Shown here piece by piece: positions 39,017 through 48,735 of a stretch of DNA of 52,782 nt. Source of the DNA: Glaciecola sp. KUL10 (lineage in GTDB: Bacteria > Pseudomonadota > Gammaproteobacteria > Enterobacterales > Alteromonadaceae). Position numbers and translations under genes: made by a program. The stretch spans positions 1 through 52,782 of the forward strand of contig NZ_BGNG01000015.1 in assembly GCF_003203515.1 (NCBI RefSeq), written 5' to 3'. Below the pieces are notes generated by a model that had not been told where the DNA came from, made no database searches, and saw only the letters and a program-made list of their open reading frames with translations. How positions within the stretch are numbered: position 1 is the stretch's first letter; the number at the start of each line of letters is the position of its first letter.

Positions 39017-40360
39017 CTACACCTCTATTGTCGAAATCATTGAAGTTTGAGAACATAAATGTTGTGCTCTTGATACAATATTGTCTTTCAGTTGATTTAT
39101 GTATCTTTGCTCTTCTACCGAAAAGTCATTGGTCTTGATTAGATCTTGAATAAAAGATTCTGCTGTTAAGGTGGACAGCACTTTTTTTGTTAAATCAGAA
39201 AGTAACCTTGCCAGTAATTTTTTATCTATTGCACAAGTTTCGGCAAAATCAGCTAGCTGATAGGCGTTGATATTATTGGGATCAAATTCATCTCCCATTG
39301 CCATAGCTAACACATGTTTAAATTGAGGAAACATTGCAATATTTACGAGGTCATAAGCAGGAGTGAAGCTACTATTCTCCCTCCCCCAATACAGTGATAC
39401 GTTTTTGCCATGACTATCATAATTGCTAATGATTAAGTTGAATAGCTGCCAGTTGATTAACCATTGTGCACTTTGGGCAGGGGAAGACATCGATTTACTA
39501 AATTCAAATAACTTAGGGAGGCTTGCGCCATCTCTATTATGCAATACATCTCTATTGTCACCCAAATTTCGTTCGTATTTATAATCCCTAGGCAAGTTCA
39601 ATGCTTGGGACCCGTCAATGACGTGCCTTCTCAACACTTGTTTTTTCTCTGAGACATATTTTCTATCAAAGCGATGAACAATAAGCGCTGGGTGTTTTCC
39701 AAATCGAGTAAACTCGACTTCAGCGGTAGGTAATCCAAGAGCTGCGGATAACTTCATACAAAAGTATTCGTTTAGCACTAGATTTAGGCAATTTTTCTTT
39801 TCAAATTTTAAGATATGCGTAGAACATAGCGATCCATTACCAAAGCCAATCTTGCCATTTTCATTTATGAAGACGTTGAGCTTATCCTGAACCCCAGCCA
39901 CACTGAGCCTAGGCTTATCATCCCAAGTTAATAAACCTATGTCCTCTTTAGTATCTAGTCTCCTTTCAAGCTCATCTTCAGTGAGTAATCTGAAAGCAGG
40001 CTCTTCAGCTTCATTTACACGCTGTTCAATACTCTCAAAAGTAAAGGTGAAAGCCCCTGAGAGATCGCCGCCTATTTCACGTATTTGTGAGAAAACATGT
40101 TTTTCTGATACTCCAGCCCTTTCTGCAAGGAGTAATCGCGCTTCACCTTCTGGTAAGGCATTATCAAGAAAATTATATGCAACAGCGTTATCGTGATTAT
40201 TATCAAGTGCTAGGCTTGGAGATATAGCGAAACCCTTTTGTTGCCAATCACTATTATATTCTAGTTTGGGCAAGCCAGTTTCTTTGTTCAGTGATAGTTC
40301 ACCGATAACGTTTTCCGCAAATCTTACATTAAGGCTGTAGGCATCTAATTTACCATTCAT
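39017..40360 (-). CDS. hipA: HipA-family serine/threonine kinase toxin
   Basis: A 447 aa HipA kinase. The activation-loop serine lies in RLSVAGVQDKL (Ser153), a nucleotide-binding lysine is in THILKFEKK (Lys185), the catalytic loop reads NYDSHGKN and the metal-binding DFG-like motif is AYDLVN. In E. coli, HipA phosphorylates glutamyl-tRNA synthetase and gives persistence. It follows hipB by three bases on the same strand, the usual antitoxin-toxin order. Confidence 0.93.
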   Translation of the reverse strand: MNGKLDAYSLNVRFAENVIGELSLNKETGLPKLEYNSDWQQKGFAISPSLALDNNHDNAVAYNFLDNALPEGEARLLLAERAGVSEKHVFSQIREIGGDLSGAFTFTFESIEQRVNEAEEPAFRLLTEDELERRLDTKEDIGLLTWDDKPRLSVAGVQDKLNVFINENGKIGFGNGSLCSTHILKFEKKNCLNLVLNEYFCMKLSAALGLPTAEVEFTRFGKHPALIVHRFDRKYVSEKKQVLRRHVIDGSQALNLPRDYKYERNLGDNRDVLHNRDGASLPKLFEFSKSMSSPAQSAQWLINWQLFNLIISNYDSHGKNVSLYWGRENSSFTPAYDLVNIAMFPQFKHVLAMAMGDEFDPNNINAYQLADFAETCAIDKKLLARLLSDLTKKVLSTLTAESFIQDLIKTNDFSVEEQRYINQLKDNIVSRAQHLCSQTSMISTIEV

Positions 40361-40363
40361 CAG

Positions 40364-40654
40364 TTAGACCCAATCGTTATCAGCTACAGAATTGGTGTTC
40401 GGAGTTATTAGCTCTTTTGTTGTTAGCTTTATCCCTAAACCTTGTAAAACCGAAAATACTGCCGACAAAGTGCAATTTGCATTGCCGTTTTCAATACGTG
40501 AAAGCGTATTTATACCGACCCCACATAGCGCTGCGCAGTCTGCCAGTTTCATATTCAACTTTGTTCGTTTTGCTTTAATTAGCTTACCTAGTACCTCTGC
40601 ATCTTCTATATGTGCAGAGCTAGGCATGTCTGAAACTTTGACTCGATTAGCCAT
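40364..40654 (-). CDS. hipB: HipB-like Xre-family antitoxin
   Basis: A 96 aa DNA-binding antitoxin with a helix-turn-helix (about residues 28-57: KLADCAALCGVGINTLSRIE). The ATG at 40654 is chosen over the upstream GTG at 40708. The GTG lies between -35 and -10 of the promoter, upstream of the predicted transcription start, so it cannot be the start. It precedes hipA by three bases. It probably binds the operators at 40671-40841 and represses the operon. Confidence 0.9.
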   Translation of the reverse strand: MANRVKVSDMPSSAHIEDAEVLGKLIKAKRTKLNMKLADCAALCGVGINTLSRIENGNANCTLSAVFSVLQGLGIKLTTKELITPNTNSVADNDWV

Positions 40655-40670
40655 ATTGATAGCACCCAAT

Positions 40671-40692
40671 AATTCACCACTAAAAGTGATTA
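40671..40692. promoter_or_regulatory. hipBA operator O0 (degenerate)
   Basis: ATTCACC (40672-40678) and imperfect right arm AGTGATT (40685-40691). It overlaps the -10 box, and its centre is 50 bp from O1. Confidence 0.6.
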
Positions 40693-40716
40693 TATTACTA
40701 GTAGTCACAGTATCAA
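40689..40716 (-). promoter_or_regulatory. hipBA promoter
   Basis: On the minus strand, TTGATA (40716-40711) and TATAAT (40694-40689) with a 16-bp spacer. The predicted start is near 40682. It is bracketed by operators O0 and O1. Confidence 0.75.
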
Positions 40717-40720
40717 GGAA

Positions 40721-40742
40721 TATTCACCGCTACTGGTGAATA
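40721..40742. promoter_or_regulatory. hipBA operator O1
   Basis: TATTCACC-N6-GGTGAATA, perfect arms (centre about 40731.5), just upstream of the -35. Confidence 0.82.
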
Positions 40743-40770
40743 AGTTAAAAATTAGTCATGAGATGGCTTA

Positions 40771-40792
40771 TATTCACCATTATTGGTGAATA
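40771..40792. promoter_or_regulatory. hipBA operator O2
   Basis: TATTCACC-N6-GGTGAATA, perfect arms (centre about 40781.5), exactly 50 bp from O1. Confidence 0.82.
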
Positions 40793-40819
40793 TAAACTGT
40801 TATTGTAGTTGCTCAAAAA

Positions 40820-40841
40820 AATTCACTAGTAATGGTGAATT
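40820..40841. promoter_or_regulatory. hipBA operator O3
   Basis: ATTCACT-N6-GGTGAAT (40821-40840), one base off in one arm, centre 49 bp from O2. Confidence 0.72.
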
Positions 40842-40913
40842 ATTGTTAATTATCTAGTATGCACAAACTAAAGAATCGGTTTTATTTGAGTTTGCAAATA
40901 ATCTGAAGGTCTG

Positions 40914-41777
40914 TCACTCGATATTCTGGATCTGCTCCCGCATCTGCTCAATCAAAACCTTCAACTCCACCGCAGACTGCGTCACATCCGCATTAATCGA
41001 CTTCGATCCCAATGTATTCGCTTCACGATTAAACTCTTGCATCATAAAGTCGAGGCGTCTGCCCACTGCGCCGCCTTTTTTTAGGATAGATTTAGTTTCA
41101 CTGACGTGTGACTTTAAGCGGTCGAGTTCTTCAGCGACATCTGACTTTTGTGCCATGATGATCATTTCTTGCTCGACGCGATTGGCATCTAGTTCGATTT
41201 TCGCTTCGGTAAATTTGTTTAGTATGCGTTCTTTTTGCCACTCTAGTACTGCAGGCATTTGAGCTTCTACGCTAGCTGCTTGTGCTTGTATCGCATCTAG
41301 GCGTTGTTCGATGAGTTGCTTCATATTTTCGCCTTCGCTTGCGCGGGCGTTGATAAAGTCTTTTAGGGTTGCTTCAAAGCTTTTTAATAGCTCCGCTTGG
41401 ATGGCGTCGGTATCGGTTTCTTGTGCGGCCATTACGCCTGGCCATCTTAGTACGTCGATTGGGTCTGTTTTTGCAGTGTCGCCACTGTCTTGTACCCATT
41501 GGGCGGCTTGTAAGACTTGTTTGGCTAGATCTTCATTGATTGATAATTGGCTAACGTTTGCTTCGTTTAGCGTAAAGCGAAGTGCGCATTCGACTTTGCC
41601 TCGTTGTAGGGCTTTTCTAAATTTTTCGCGAAGCACGGGCTCTAAGCTTCTGAACTGTTCTGGCAGGCGGTAGAAGGTTTCTAGATAACGTTGGTTGACT
41701 GAACGAATTTCCCAAACGGCTGTGCCCCATTCTGCTTTTAATTCGCGACGTGCGAAACCTGTCATGCTGTAGATCAA
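40914..41777 (-). CDS. yicC: YicC/YloC family endoribonuclease
   Basis: A TTG at 41777 gives MIYSMTGFARRELK and a 287 aa protein, the same length as E. coli YicC. The ATG-started frame from 41810 would add residues that do not fit. An AAGGG ribosome site precedes the TTG. The conserved C-terminus GGAVGRRLDFMMQEFNREANTLGSKS is typical. Related enzymes cut RNA and affect small RNA decay. Divergent from rph, as in many gammaproteobacteria. Confidence 0.92.
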   Translation of the reverse strand: MIYSMTGFARRELKAEWGTAVWEIRSVNQRYLETFYRLPEQFRSLEPVLREKFRKALQRGKVECALRFTLNEANVSQLSINEDLAKQVLQAAQWVQDSGDTAKTDPIDVLRWPGVMAAQETDTDAIQAELLKSFEATLKDFINARASEGENMKQLIEQRLDAIQAQAASVEAQMPAVLEWQKERILNKFTEAKIELDANRVEQEMIIMAQKSDVAEELDRLKSHVSETKSILKKGGAVGRRLDFMMQEFNREANTLGSKSINADVTQSAVELKVLIEQMREQIQNIE

Positions 41778-41879
41778 AGTGAACCCTTTTTGAATAGTTG
41801 CTGATAACACGCTAAGGATACATGAAGATTGCCTTCTTCACTATTTTATCGTTTTTATTGGCGTTTTTTGCATTCATAT

Positions 41880-41908
41880 TTTTAATCCGTAGCGCCTGAC
41901 TGTATAAT
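41880..41908 (+). promoter_or_regulatory. Promoter of rph-pyrE
   Basis: TATAAT at 41903-41908, followed by a GC-rich stretch (GCGCGC), with a weak -35 (TTTTAA at 41880). The GC-rich discriminator is the type seen at stringently controlled promoters. Confidence 0.5.
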
Positions 41909-41955
41909 GCGCGCATCAAAAATATTGTCTTTAATTCACCTCATTTGGAGTACTT

Positions 41956-42669
41956 ATGCGCCCAAGCGGACGTACGGCTGGTCAGATTCGCCCTATCACT
42001 ATCACTCGCAACTTTACATGTCATGCCGAAGGCTCTGTCTTAATTGAGTTTGGAAATACTAAGGTGCTGTGCAATGCATCGGTGGTTGAAGGTGTGCCTA
42101 GATTTATGAAAGGTCAAGGTAAAGGATGGATTACGGCCGAATACAGCATGCTGCCACGCGCAACGCATACGCGCTCTGACCGTGAAGCTGCACGCGGAAA
42201 ACAAGGTGGTCGCACCCTTGAGATTCAACGTTTAATTGCTCGCTCACTTCGCGCTGCTGTTGACCTTAAGTTACTCGGCGAAAACACAATTACACTTGAT
42301 TGTGATGTTATCCAAGCTGATGGCGGAACACGTACGGCTTCCATTACCGGTGCTTGCGTGGCGCTTGTTGATGCACTTTCTTGGATGCGAACCAAAGGTA
42401 TTTTAAAAACGAATCCAATGAAGCATATGATTGCCGCTGTCTCTGTCGGTGTATTTAATGGTGAGCCAATTGCCGACCTAGAATACATTGAAGACTCAGA
42501 AGCTGAGACCGATATGAACGTCGTGATGACTGACACTGGCAAACTAATCGAGGTGCAAGGCACTGCTGAGGGTGAACCGTTTAGCTTTGATGAGATGAAC
42601 GAAATGCTAAGTTTGGCGAAAGCAGGCATCACTGAGTTGTTTGACGCTCAAAAAAGCGCATTAAATTAA
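41956..42669 (+). CDS. rph: Ribonuclease PH
   Basis: A 237 aa phosphate-dependent 3'-5' exoribonuclease that trims tRNA precursors. The conserved [13 protein letters not shown] start, [12 protein letters not shown] and [14 protein letters not shown] segments, and [15 protein letters not shown] motif are present. Upstream of pyrE, as in E. coli. Confidence 0.97.
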   Translation: MRPSGRTAGQIRPITITRNFTCHAEGSVLIEFGNTKVLCNASVVEGVPRFMKGQGKGWITAEYSMLPRATHTRSDREAARGKQGGRTLEIQRLIARSLRAAVDLKLLGENTITLDCDVIQADGGTRTASITGACVALVDALSWMRTKGILKTNPMKHMIAAVSVGVFNGEPIADLEYIEDSEAETDMNVVMTDTGKLIEVQGTAEGEPFSFDEMNEMLSLAKAGITELFDAQKSALN

Positions 42670-42703
42670 TTCATCAATACGACTTAGTTAAAGAGATACT
42701 CAC

Positions 42704-43348
42704 ATGCAGGAATACAAAACCCAATTTATCGAATTTGCTTTAGCGCGCAACGTATTGAAGTTTGGAAGTTATCAACTTAAATCTGGACGCATTAGTCCCT
42801 ATTTTTTTAATGCTGGTTTATTTAATACGGGTGGCGATCTAGCTAAGTTAGGTCAGTTTTACGCGCAAGCATTAGAAGCGTCAGAAATTCAATACGATTT
42901 GCTTTTTGGTCCCGCTTATAAAGGTATACCCATTGCGACTACCACTGCGGTCGCGTTGAGTACACAACATAACAAAGATGTACCATATTGCTTTAATCGC
43001 AAAGAAGCCAAAACACATGGTGAAGGTGGTTCGTTGGTAGGCAGCGAGTTAGCCGGTCGAGTTATGTTAGTCGATGATGTGATTACCGCAGGTACGGCTA
43101 TTCGCGAGTCCATGCATACCATTCAGGCTCACAATGCTACTTTAGGTGGCGTGTTGATTGCGCTAGACCGGCAAGAAAGAGGGCAAGGCGAATTATCAGC
43201 GATTCAAGAGGTTGAGCGTGATTTTGATACGCATGTAATTTCTATCGTGACCTTAGCTGACTTAATTGAGTATCTTAGAAAGACTGGTTTAGATGCTGAT
43301 GCCTTAGCATCTGTTCAAGCCTATCGCGCTGAATATGGTATTGCTTAG
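42704..43348 (+). CDS. pyrE: Orotate phosphoribosyltransferase
   Basis: A 214 aa enzyme of pyrimidine synthesis. The PRPP-binding loop is [17 protein letters not shown], and [13 protein letters not shown] and [14 protein letters not shown] are other signatures. It follows rph by 34 bp. No attenuator hairpin is visible in that gap, unlike E. coli. It overlaps tusA by one base. Confidence 0.97.
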   Translation: MQEYKTQFIEFALARNVLKFGSYQLKSGRISPYFFNAGLFNTGGDLAKLGQFYAQALEASEIQYDLLFGPAYKGIPIATTTAVALSTQHNKDVPYCFNRKEAKTHGEGGSLVGSELAGRVMLVDDVITAGTAIRESMHTIQAHNATLGGVLIALDRQERGQGELSAIQEVERDFDTHVISIVTLADLIEYLRKTGLDADALASVQAYRAEYGIA

Positions 43349-43590
43349 TGAACGAGGTGTTTGCTCAGGCTGATCAACAGCTTGATACCCTTGGGTTGAG
43401 ATGCCCTGAGCCAGTAATGATGGTGCGTTTACAAATTCGCAAGATGCAAAGTGGTGAAACACTTTGTGTATCGGCTGATGATCATTCAACAACGCGAGAT
43501 ATTCCTAGTTTTTGCCGGTTTATGGAACATGAGCTGGTGGCTTCGCAAACGGACGCTGCGCCTTATTTGTATCTTATTAAAAAGGGGTAG
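43348..43590 (+). CDS. tusA: TusA-family sulfur carrier protein
   Basis: An 80 aa protein with the conserved LRCPEPVMM motif, in which the cysteine carries sulphur in tRNA thiolation and other pathways. The start is GTG overlapping the pyrE stop by one base, so it is translationally coupled to pyrE. The family is clear; the exact role is less so. Confidence 0.87.
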   Translation: MNEVFAQADQQLDTLGLRCPEPVMMVRLQIRKMQSGETLCVSADDHSTTRDIPSFCRFMEHELVASQTDAAPYLYLIKKG

Positions 43591-43646
43591 TTGGTTAGGG
43601 CTCTCAAATACGGTATTCGCCAGTATGACGGGGTGGAGTAGGTAGA

Positions 43647-43688
43647 GTGCGCTCCAAATCTAACATTTCATTATGGGGTGGAGCGCAC
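43647..43688. repeat. Inverted repeat downstream of tusA
   Basis: GTGCGCTCCA (43647-43656) and TGGAGCGCAC (43679-43688) with a 22-base loop. No clear T-run follows; it lies between convergent genes and may be a weak terminator or an extragenic repeat. Confidence 0.5.
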
Positions 43689-43703
43689 CCCAAATTTAAA
43701 AGC

Positions 43704-44462
43704 TTATTCAACAGGTTTCATAAACTTAAGCGTCCAGCGATCGGTATTACCCGTGACAGACTTAGCACCTACTTCATATTCTAATTCGTCATCTTCTTTG
43801 TAGTGCAATGTGCTGTAATCAACTAGCAGAAAGCCTGCGTCTTGGATTTCTTTGATCGCTTTAACAGGATCGAAACGGCGGCGATTGCTAGGTGTCTGTG
43901 GTTCCATGTGTCTGGCTGTGTGATCAACAACGCCGTAAATACCGCCTGGTTTAAGCGCCTTAAAGGCTTCTTCGTTCATCTTTGCTCGGCCTTGATCACC
44001 AAAGTTGTGATAGTTGCGGAAAGTCAGCACCATATCGACGTCTTCAACACCTAAGCTATCTAGTTCTAATGAATAAAAGCGGCTGCCTTCTTCTCTAAAC
44101 AAACGGGCGTCTTTCGCAACGACTTTCATGCGCTCGAAGCCAGGGAGTTCAGATAAATTCTGTTCGATACGGCTTGTGCCTATCGCGCCAAAATATTCAC
44201 CTTTTTCAGCTAGCGCAGGGACTAATAGTTTAGTGTACCAGCCACCACCTGGAATAAACTCAACCACTTTCATGTCGTCTTTTAAGCCAAAAAATTCAAG
44301 TGTTTGGACGGGTTTGCGGTTGCGGTCTCTGTTTATCTCAGCTTCCGTTCTTACATCTGATGTCATTGCAGCCTTAATTTTGTCGCTGATATCGTCAGCC
44401 AGCGTAAGAGTTGATGCGCTAGCAATACAGCAGGCAATACCCAATTTAAGTAACTTATTCAT
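43704..44462 (-). CDS. Exported methyltransferase-like protein (COG4798 type)
   Basis: A 252 aa protein with a signal peptide (NKLLKLGIACCIASASTLTLA) and a class I SAM-methyltransferase-like fold: VVEFIPGGGWYTKLL is the motif I region, DVDMVLTFRNYHNF a later strand, and ALKPGGIYGVVDH motif III-like. SAM is not known to be supplied to the periplasm, so the function there is open. No partner gene is evident. Confidence 0.8.
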   Translation of the reverse strand: MNKLLKLGIACCIASASTLTLADDISDKIKAAMTSDVRTEAEINRDRNRKPVQTLEFFGLKDDMKVVEFIPGGGWYTKLLVPALAEKGEYFGAIGTSRIEQNLSELPGFERMKVVAKDARLFREEGSRFYSLELDSLGVEDVDMVLTFRNYHNFGDQGRAKMNEEAFKALKPGGIYGVVDHTARHMEPQTPSNRRRFDPVKAIKEIQDAGFLLVDYSTLHYKEDDELEYEVGAKSVTGNTDRWTLKFMKPVE

Positions 44463-44541
44463 AAATTTTCCTTTGTCGTTTAATGTTATTTGTTTTTATA
44501 TTGTTTACAGATCATTTCGGTTAACGCTATGGCCGCAAAAT

Positions 44542-45114
44542 TTACAAAAAGTTTAGTGCGAGCCAAATAATAATAATCAGGGCCAATATGCCCAAGCCAA
44601 CTTGCCATTTATACTGCCGCACGAGTTTTTCAGTTTTATTGCCAAAGTAATAAACTAATATCGCAAGCCCAAAATATCTAATCACTCTGCTAATTGTAAT
44701 AGCGATAATAAAGAGTAGTAGGTTGTATGATGTAACACCCGCAGCCAGTGTGGCCACTTGAAGCGGAACAGGCGTGACACCAGTGCTAAATACAAATAGA
44801 AAACCGTCGGTTTGCATCCGTTGCTTAAAGTTTTCGAACTGATTTTCTGAGGTAATGTGCTGCATGATTAACTCTCTGAAAACTTCAAACAAAAAATAAC
44901 CAAGCGCATAAAACAGTAAGGCGCCTATTAAACAACCTATTGTTGCCATTACCGCGATTAGCCAAAGCTTTTCTCGTCTTGTTTGCATCAATGGCACTAA
45001 AATAGTTTCAAGTGGAATAGGCACTATTGTTGACTCTAAGAAAGATATAAACCCGATGCTGGGTAGCATATGCTTAGATTTTATAAGTTGTTTAGCTCTT
45101 TTTTTTGCCTTCAC
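44542..45114 (-). CDS. YqaA/DedA-family inner-membrane protein
   Basis: A 190 aa protein with four or five hydrophobic helices. SFLESTIVPIPLET and TGVTPVPLQVATLAAG match the VTT/SNARE-associated pattern of the YqaA branch. Members are linked to membrane lipid transport. It lies downstream of the amidohydrolase, separated by a terminator. Confidence 0.87.
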   Translation of the reverse strand: MKAKKRAKQLIKSKHMLPSIGFISFLESTIVPIPLETILVPLMQTRREKLWLIAVMATIGCLIGALLFYALGYFLFEVFRELIMQHITSENQFENFKQRMQTDGFLFVFSTGVTPVPLQVATLAAGVTSYNLLLFIIAITISRVIRYFGLAILVYYFGNKTEKLVRQYKWQVGLGILALIIIIWLALNFL

Positions 45115-45189
45115 TATATTCTCAATTACGTGCTAAAACAGGGTGTCGTCGTTGTTTATAAAAGGCATAACACATTAACAACCTTACAA

Positions 45190-45219
45190 AAAAGAGGCAC
45201 CTAAAGGCACCTCTTTTGT
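45190..45219 (-). terminator. Rho-independent terminator of the amidohydrolase gene
   Basis: AAAAGAGG (45190-45197) pairs with CCTCTTTT (45210-45217), with an A-run on the plus strand that is a T-run on the minus strand. Confidence 0.65.
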
Positions 45220-45239
45220 CTGCGACCTAAAACTTGTTT

Positions 45240-46538
45240 CTATTGCTTGTAAACGACCCCGTCTTTCATCACGAACTGAATATTTTGTAAAAGCGTAATG
45301 TCGTCGAGCGGATTGCCTTTCACAGCAACCAAGTCGGCAAATTTTCCTGGCTCTACGGTGCCTAGTGTATCTTCAATTTTTAATAGTTTTGCAGTATTGA
45401 GCGTAGCGGATCTAATCGCGTCCATCGCAGACATACCTGCTTCTACCATGAGCTCAAACTCTTTTGCATTGTCACCATGGGCAGATACACCTGAGTCTGT
45501 ACCAAAGGCTATCATTACGCCGTTTTCATGGGCGCGAGCAAAAGTACTTTGAATCAATGGGCCTATTGCTGCGGCTTTAGGTCTGACAATCGCAGGGAAG
45601 TAGCCATCAATTTTTGCTTTTTCTGCAACGAAATTGCCCGCTAAAATTGTAGGCACATAAAACACGTCGTGTTTACGCATTAACCTAAATATTTCATTGT
45701 CCATATATGTGCCATGCTCAATCGAGTCAACACCTGCCAAAATTGCACGCTTCATACCTTCTTTCCCGTGCGCATGAACTGCCACAGTCATTCCATAGTC
45801 GTTAGCAGTTTGCACAATGGCTTCAAGTTCATCTTTCATAAACTGAGGGTTCTGCCCATTTTTGGCAACACTTAAAACACCGCCTGTAGCAGTAATTTTG
45901 ATCAAATCTGCTCCATCTTTATACCGCTGTCTGACTGCTTTTCGGGCTTCTGCAACGCCATTAATGACACCGTCTCTAGGTCCGGGGTCACCCATTAAGT
46001 TAGAAGACATCCCGTTACTAGGGTCTGCATGTCCACCGGTTGTTGCAATTGATTTTGCTGAAGTGTAGATACGTGGGCCAACGACCGTACCTCTATCTAT
46101 TGCCTTGCGAAGTGCAACAGTTTCATTTGCAATATCGCCTAGGTTTCTGACAAGCGTAAAACCTGCCATCAGAGTTTTTTCGGCGAAGGTAACAGACTCA
46201 ATTGCGTAATCCGCTTCATTATTTGTATAACGCTTCATGTAGCTTGAAGGGCCTTCATTTTGAAATGATAAATGCGTATGCATATCCATCAAGCCTGGCA
46301 TCAAGGTTGAATCAGACAAATCAATAAACCTATCGCTGTCTCCACCTTTAACTTTACCGTCTTTTACCTCAAGGATTTTGTTGTCTTTGACGATAACTGT
46401 CTTATCTGAGTGCAATTTTGAATCGGCACTCGTTATTAATTTACCGGCATAAATATACGTATCAGCCAATACGGATGCTGATACTGACAATAGTAGTGTG
46501 GCTAACAGAACTGCATGGATGGGTTTGTTTGTTTTCAT
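45240..46538 (-). CDS. Exported metal-dependent amidohydrolase (imidazolonepropionase/prolidase-like)
   Basis: A 432 aa protein from the ATG at 46538 (a further ATG at 46550 is in frame but has no ribosome site). A signal peptide ends SASVLA. The metal site motifs are [22 protein letters not shown], and FGTDSGV. These match amidohydrolases of the Xaa-Pro dipeptidase and imidazolonepropionase-like group, which are often exported in marine bacteria. The substrate is unknown. Confidence 0.88.
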   Translation of the reverse strand: MKTNKPIHAVLLATLLLSVSASVLADTYIYAGKLITSADSKLHSDKTVIVKDNKILEVKDGKVKGGDSDRFIDLSDSTLMPGLMDMHTHLSFQNEGPSSYMKRYTNNEADYAIESVTFAEKTLMAGFTLVRNLGDIANETVALRKAIDRGTVVGPRIYTSAKSIATTGGHADPSNGMSSNLMGDPGPRDGVINGVAEARKAVRQRYKDGADLIKITATGGVLSVAKNGQNPQFMKDELEAIVQTANDYGMTVAVHAHGKEGMKRAILAGVDSIEHGTYMDNEIFRLMRKHDVFYVPTILAGNFVAEKAKIDGYFPAIVRPKAAAIGPLIQSTFARAHENGVMIAFGTDSGVSAHGDNAKEFELMVEAGMSAMDAIRSATLNTAKLLKIEDTLGTVEPGKFADLVAVKGNPLDDITLLQNIQFVMKDGVVYKQ

Positions 46539-46651
46539 TGTTTTTTCCATTTGTTGTTACAGATACAACATAGGCTAAAAAGCATCGCAAATCAAAAGAT
46601 TCGATATATAGCTGATTATTGTGACGCCAAAATAATATTAAGGAAGTTTTG

Positions 46652-48202
46652 ATGCGCCGCGGGCAATCTATTCTCAATAAAGAAGTCACGTTTGACGACT
46701 CTCAAGAACTTGTATCCACTACTGATACGAGAGGTGTTATCACCTACGCCAATGATGTCTTTTGTAATGTTGCCGGCTACGAGCGAGAAGAACTTATAGG
46801 AAAAAACCATAATATTGTTCGTCATCCAGATATGCCAAAAGAAGCATTTAAAGATATGTGGGATCACCTCGAAGCTGGTCAGTCTTGGCGAGGAATTGTT
46901 AAAAACCTCTGCAAAGATGGATCTTATTATTGGGTGGATGCCTTTGTTACACCAATCTACGAAGGTTCCAAACTAACTGGGTTTCAATCTGTCAGAGTGA
47001 AGCCCGAAGCTGAGCAGGTTAAGCGTGCAATTGAATTTTACGATGACGTCAAAAACGGCACAAAAGCAACACGTATTACGATTGGCTATACGCAAAAAGT
47101 GGCCATATTCATGGCGATTGTCCTTATGTTGGCTGTATACACCTCGCTCGCTTCAGATTGGTTTGCTGGGTTTTCAATTATTGGTTTGGCACTGATTGGG
47201 TTGATGATCTTTAAGACAGAACTTGTAGCAGTCCCTAAATTAGCGAATAAGCTAAAAGGCGAATACGACAGTGTGAGTAGAAAAGTTATCTCGGGCCCAG
47301 GAATTTCTGGTGTGGTCGATTTTCATTTGGGTATGGAAAAAGCCATGCGTCGCACGATATTGGGAAGAACAATGGATTCTGCAAATGAGCTCTCAAAAAT
47401 AGCTCACCACACGCTAGATATCGTACAAAAGACGACTGCAGGTATACAACAGCAAAAAAATGAAATGCATCAGATCAGCCAAGCAATTGAAATGATGACG
47501 TCAGATAGCCAACGGGTTGTCTCATCTACCGAAGATACTAATAAAAGCGTGATGCAAACCAATCAACAGTGTGATGGTGCGCGTGATCTAATATTGAGAG
47601 GCCGTGATGGTGTTAGCGGTTTATCTGGTGTCGTTGAGCAGGCTTCGATTACCGCGGATGAGCTAATGCAAGCTGCTGATAATGTATCTGAAACAATTGG
47701 TGAAATTGATTCTATTGCTGATCAAACAAACTTACTTGCGTTAAACGCTGCAATTGAAGCAGCCAGAGCGGGTGAAAGTGGCAGAGGGTTCTCAGTTGTC
47801 GCAGATGAAGTCAGAGCATTATCTACTCGTACTCAAGAATCTGCGGCAAATACTATGAGCAGCCTTGCTCAAATGCGCGAGACCCTTAAGCAGTGGGTCG
47901 AGAAAATGCATGAAAGTCGCGAAAACGCAAATTTAAGCGTGACCCAAGCAAATGAATCTGCCGAATCAATTCAAAACATCTACACAATGATAGAATCAAT
48001 CTCTTCTCATCTGAATGGCATTGTGAGCGCAACAGAGCAGCAAAATGAAAAATGCCGCAATATTGATGAAAACGTCAATGTTTTGCAGGAATGCTCGGAT
48101 AAAAATGCAGTACTGGCTGATGAAATGGAGTCTAATGCCCGGACATTAACTGAGAATATAAGCCGCTTAGTCGGTATGACAAATACGTTTGGTCAACGCT
48201 AA
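46652..48202 (+). CDS. Aer-like PAS-containing methyl-accepting chemotaxis protein
   Basis: A 516 aa chemoreceptor. An N-terminal PAS domain (about 10-110, with [21 protein letters not shown]) resembles the FAD-binding domain of Aer. One or two transmembrane helices follow (about 150-190). The signalling tip contains [19 protein letters not shown] and [12 protein letters not shown]. It probably senses redox or oxygen. The ATG at 46652 has AAGGAAG upstream; the TTG at 46649 is not favoured. Its 3' end overlaps the convergent DUF1285 gene by 4 bp. Confidence 0.9.
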   Translation: MRRGQSILNKEVTFDDSQELVSTTDTRGVITYANDVFCNVAGYEREELIGKNHNIVRHPDMPKEAFKDMWDHLEAGQSWRGIVKNLCKDGSYYWVDAFVTPIYEGSKLTGFQSVRVKPEAEQVKRAIEFYDDVKNGTKATRITIGYTQKVAIFMAIVLMLAVYTSLASDWFAGFSIIGLALIGLMIFKTELVAVPKLANKLKGEYDSVSRKVISGPGISGVVDFHLGMEKAMRRTILGRTMDSANELSKIAHHTLDIVQKTTAGIQQQKNEMHQISQAIEMMTSDSQRVVSSTEDTNKSVMQTNQQCDGARDLILRGRDGVSGLSGVVEQASITADELMQAADNVSETIGEIDSIADQTNLLALNAAIEAARAGESGRGFSVVADEVRALSTRTQESAANTMSSLAQMRETLKQWVEKMHESRENANLSVTQANESAESIQNIYTMIESISSHLNGIVSATEQQNEKCRNIDENVNVLQECSDKNAVLADEMESNARTLTENISRLVGMTNTFGQR

Positions 48203-48735
48203 TATTTTCCTAACGAAAATGAGTACTCATCACTAATCATCATCAATTCGTCAGTCCTTTGTGAAGGTAATTCACTGGCGAATGTTACCCATTGATAAAA
48301 GACATTTTGATTGATTCGTGCCCAGAGGTTTCTTCTTACCCTGCAGTAGGGCAAATACACTGATTCAAATCTGCGCAATTCAACGGGGTGCTCACCGCCT
48401 AAATAAAACACGTCACCTGTCTGAGTCGTGACTTGAACTCGCTTTTCGATCATTTGCCAATCAACAATCACAAAGGGTACGTCTTCTACCTGAATGCCAA
48501 TTTTTTCGACAGGTGTGACTAAAAAGTAATTCTCGGCCTCTTTTTTTAGTACTGAGGCAAGCAGCTTAACTAAATTGGCTCGTGTAAAAGGTGTACCTTC
48601 ATGAAACCACTGCCCATTTTTCTTGATTACAAGGTTCATGTCGCCACAAAACGGAGGATTCCACTGGTCAACTGGTGGAAACTTTGTTTGGGCTCCTGAC
48701 GCCTTAATTGTCTGGGTTAGTTTTGCAAAGTCCAT
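48199..48735 (-). CDS. DUF1285 family protein
   Basis: A 178 aa protein with [22 protein letters not shown] near the start and [20 protein letters not shown] later, both DUF1285 signatures. Function unknown. Its ATG overlaps the stop of the DUF3014 gene by one base (TAATG). Confidence 0.9.
   Translation of the reverse strand: MDFAKLTQTIKASGAQTKFPPVDQWNPPFCGDMNLVIKKNGQWFHEGTPFTRANLVKLLASVLKKEAENYFLVTPVEKIGIQVEDVPFVIVDWQMIEKRVQVTTQTGDVFYLGGEHPVELRRFESVYLPYCRVRRNLWARINQNVFYQWVTFASELPSQRTDELMMISDEYSFSLGKY

Noticed and set aside
38899-39138. Plus-strand frame of 79 codons downstream of DUF3859
   Set aside because: Overlaps the 3' end of hipA and has no ribosome site or recognisable sequence.
40655-40708. 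GTG start for hipB (40708)
   Set aside because: It lies between the -35 and -10 boxes of the promoter, upstream of the predicted transcript start; ATG 40654 is used.
41311-41673. Plus-strand frame of 120 codons opposite yicC
   Set aside because: Antisense to a conserved gene; no other evidence of coding.
42670-42703. rph-pyrE attenuator as in E. coli
   Set aside because: The 34 bp gap contains no hairpin or T-run.
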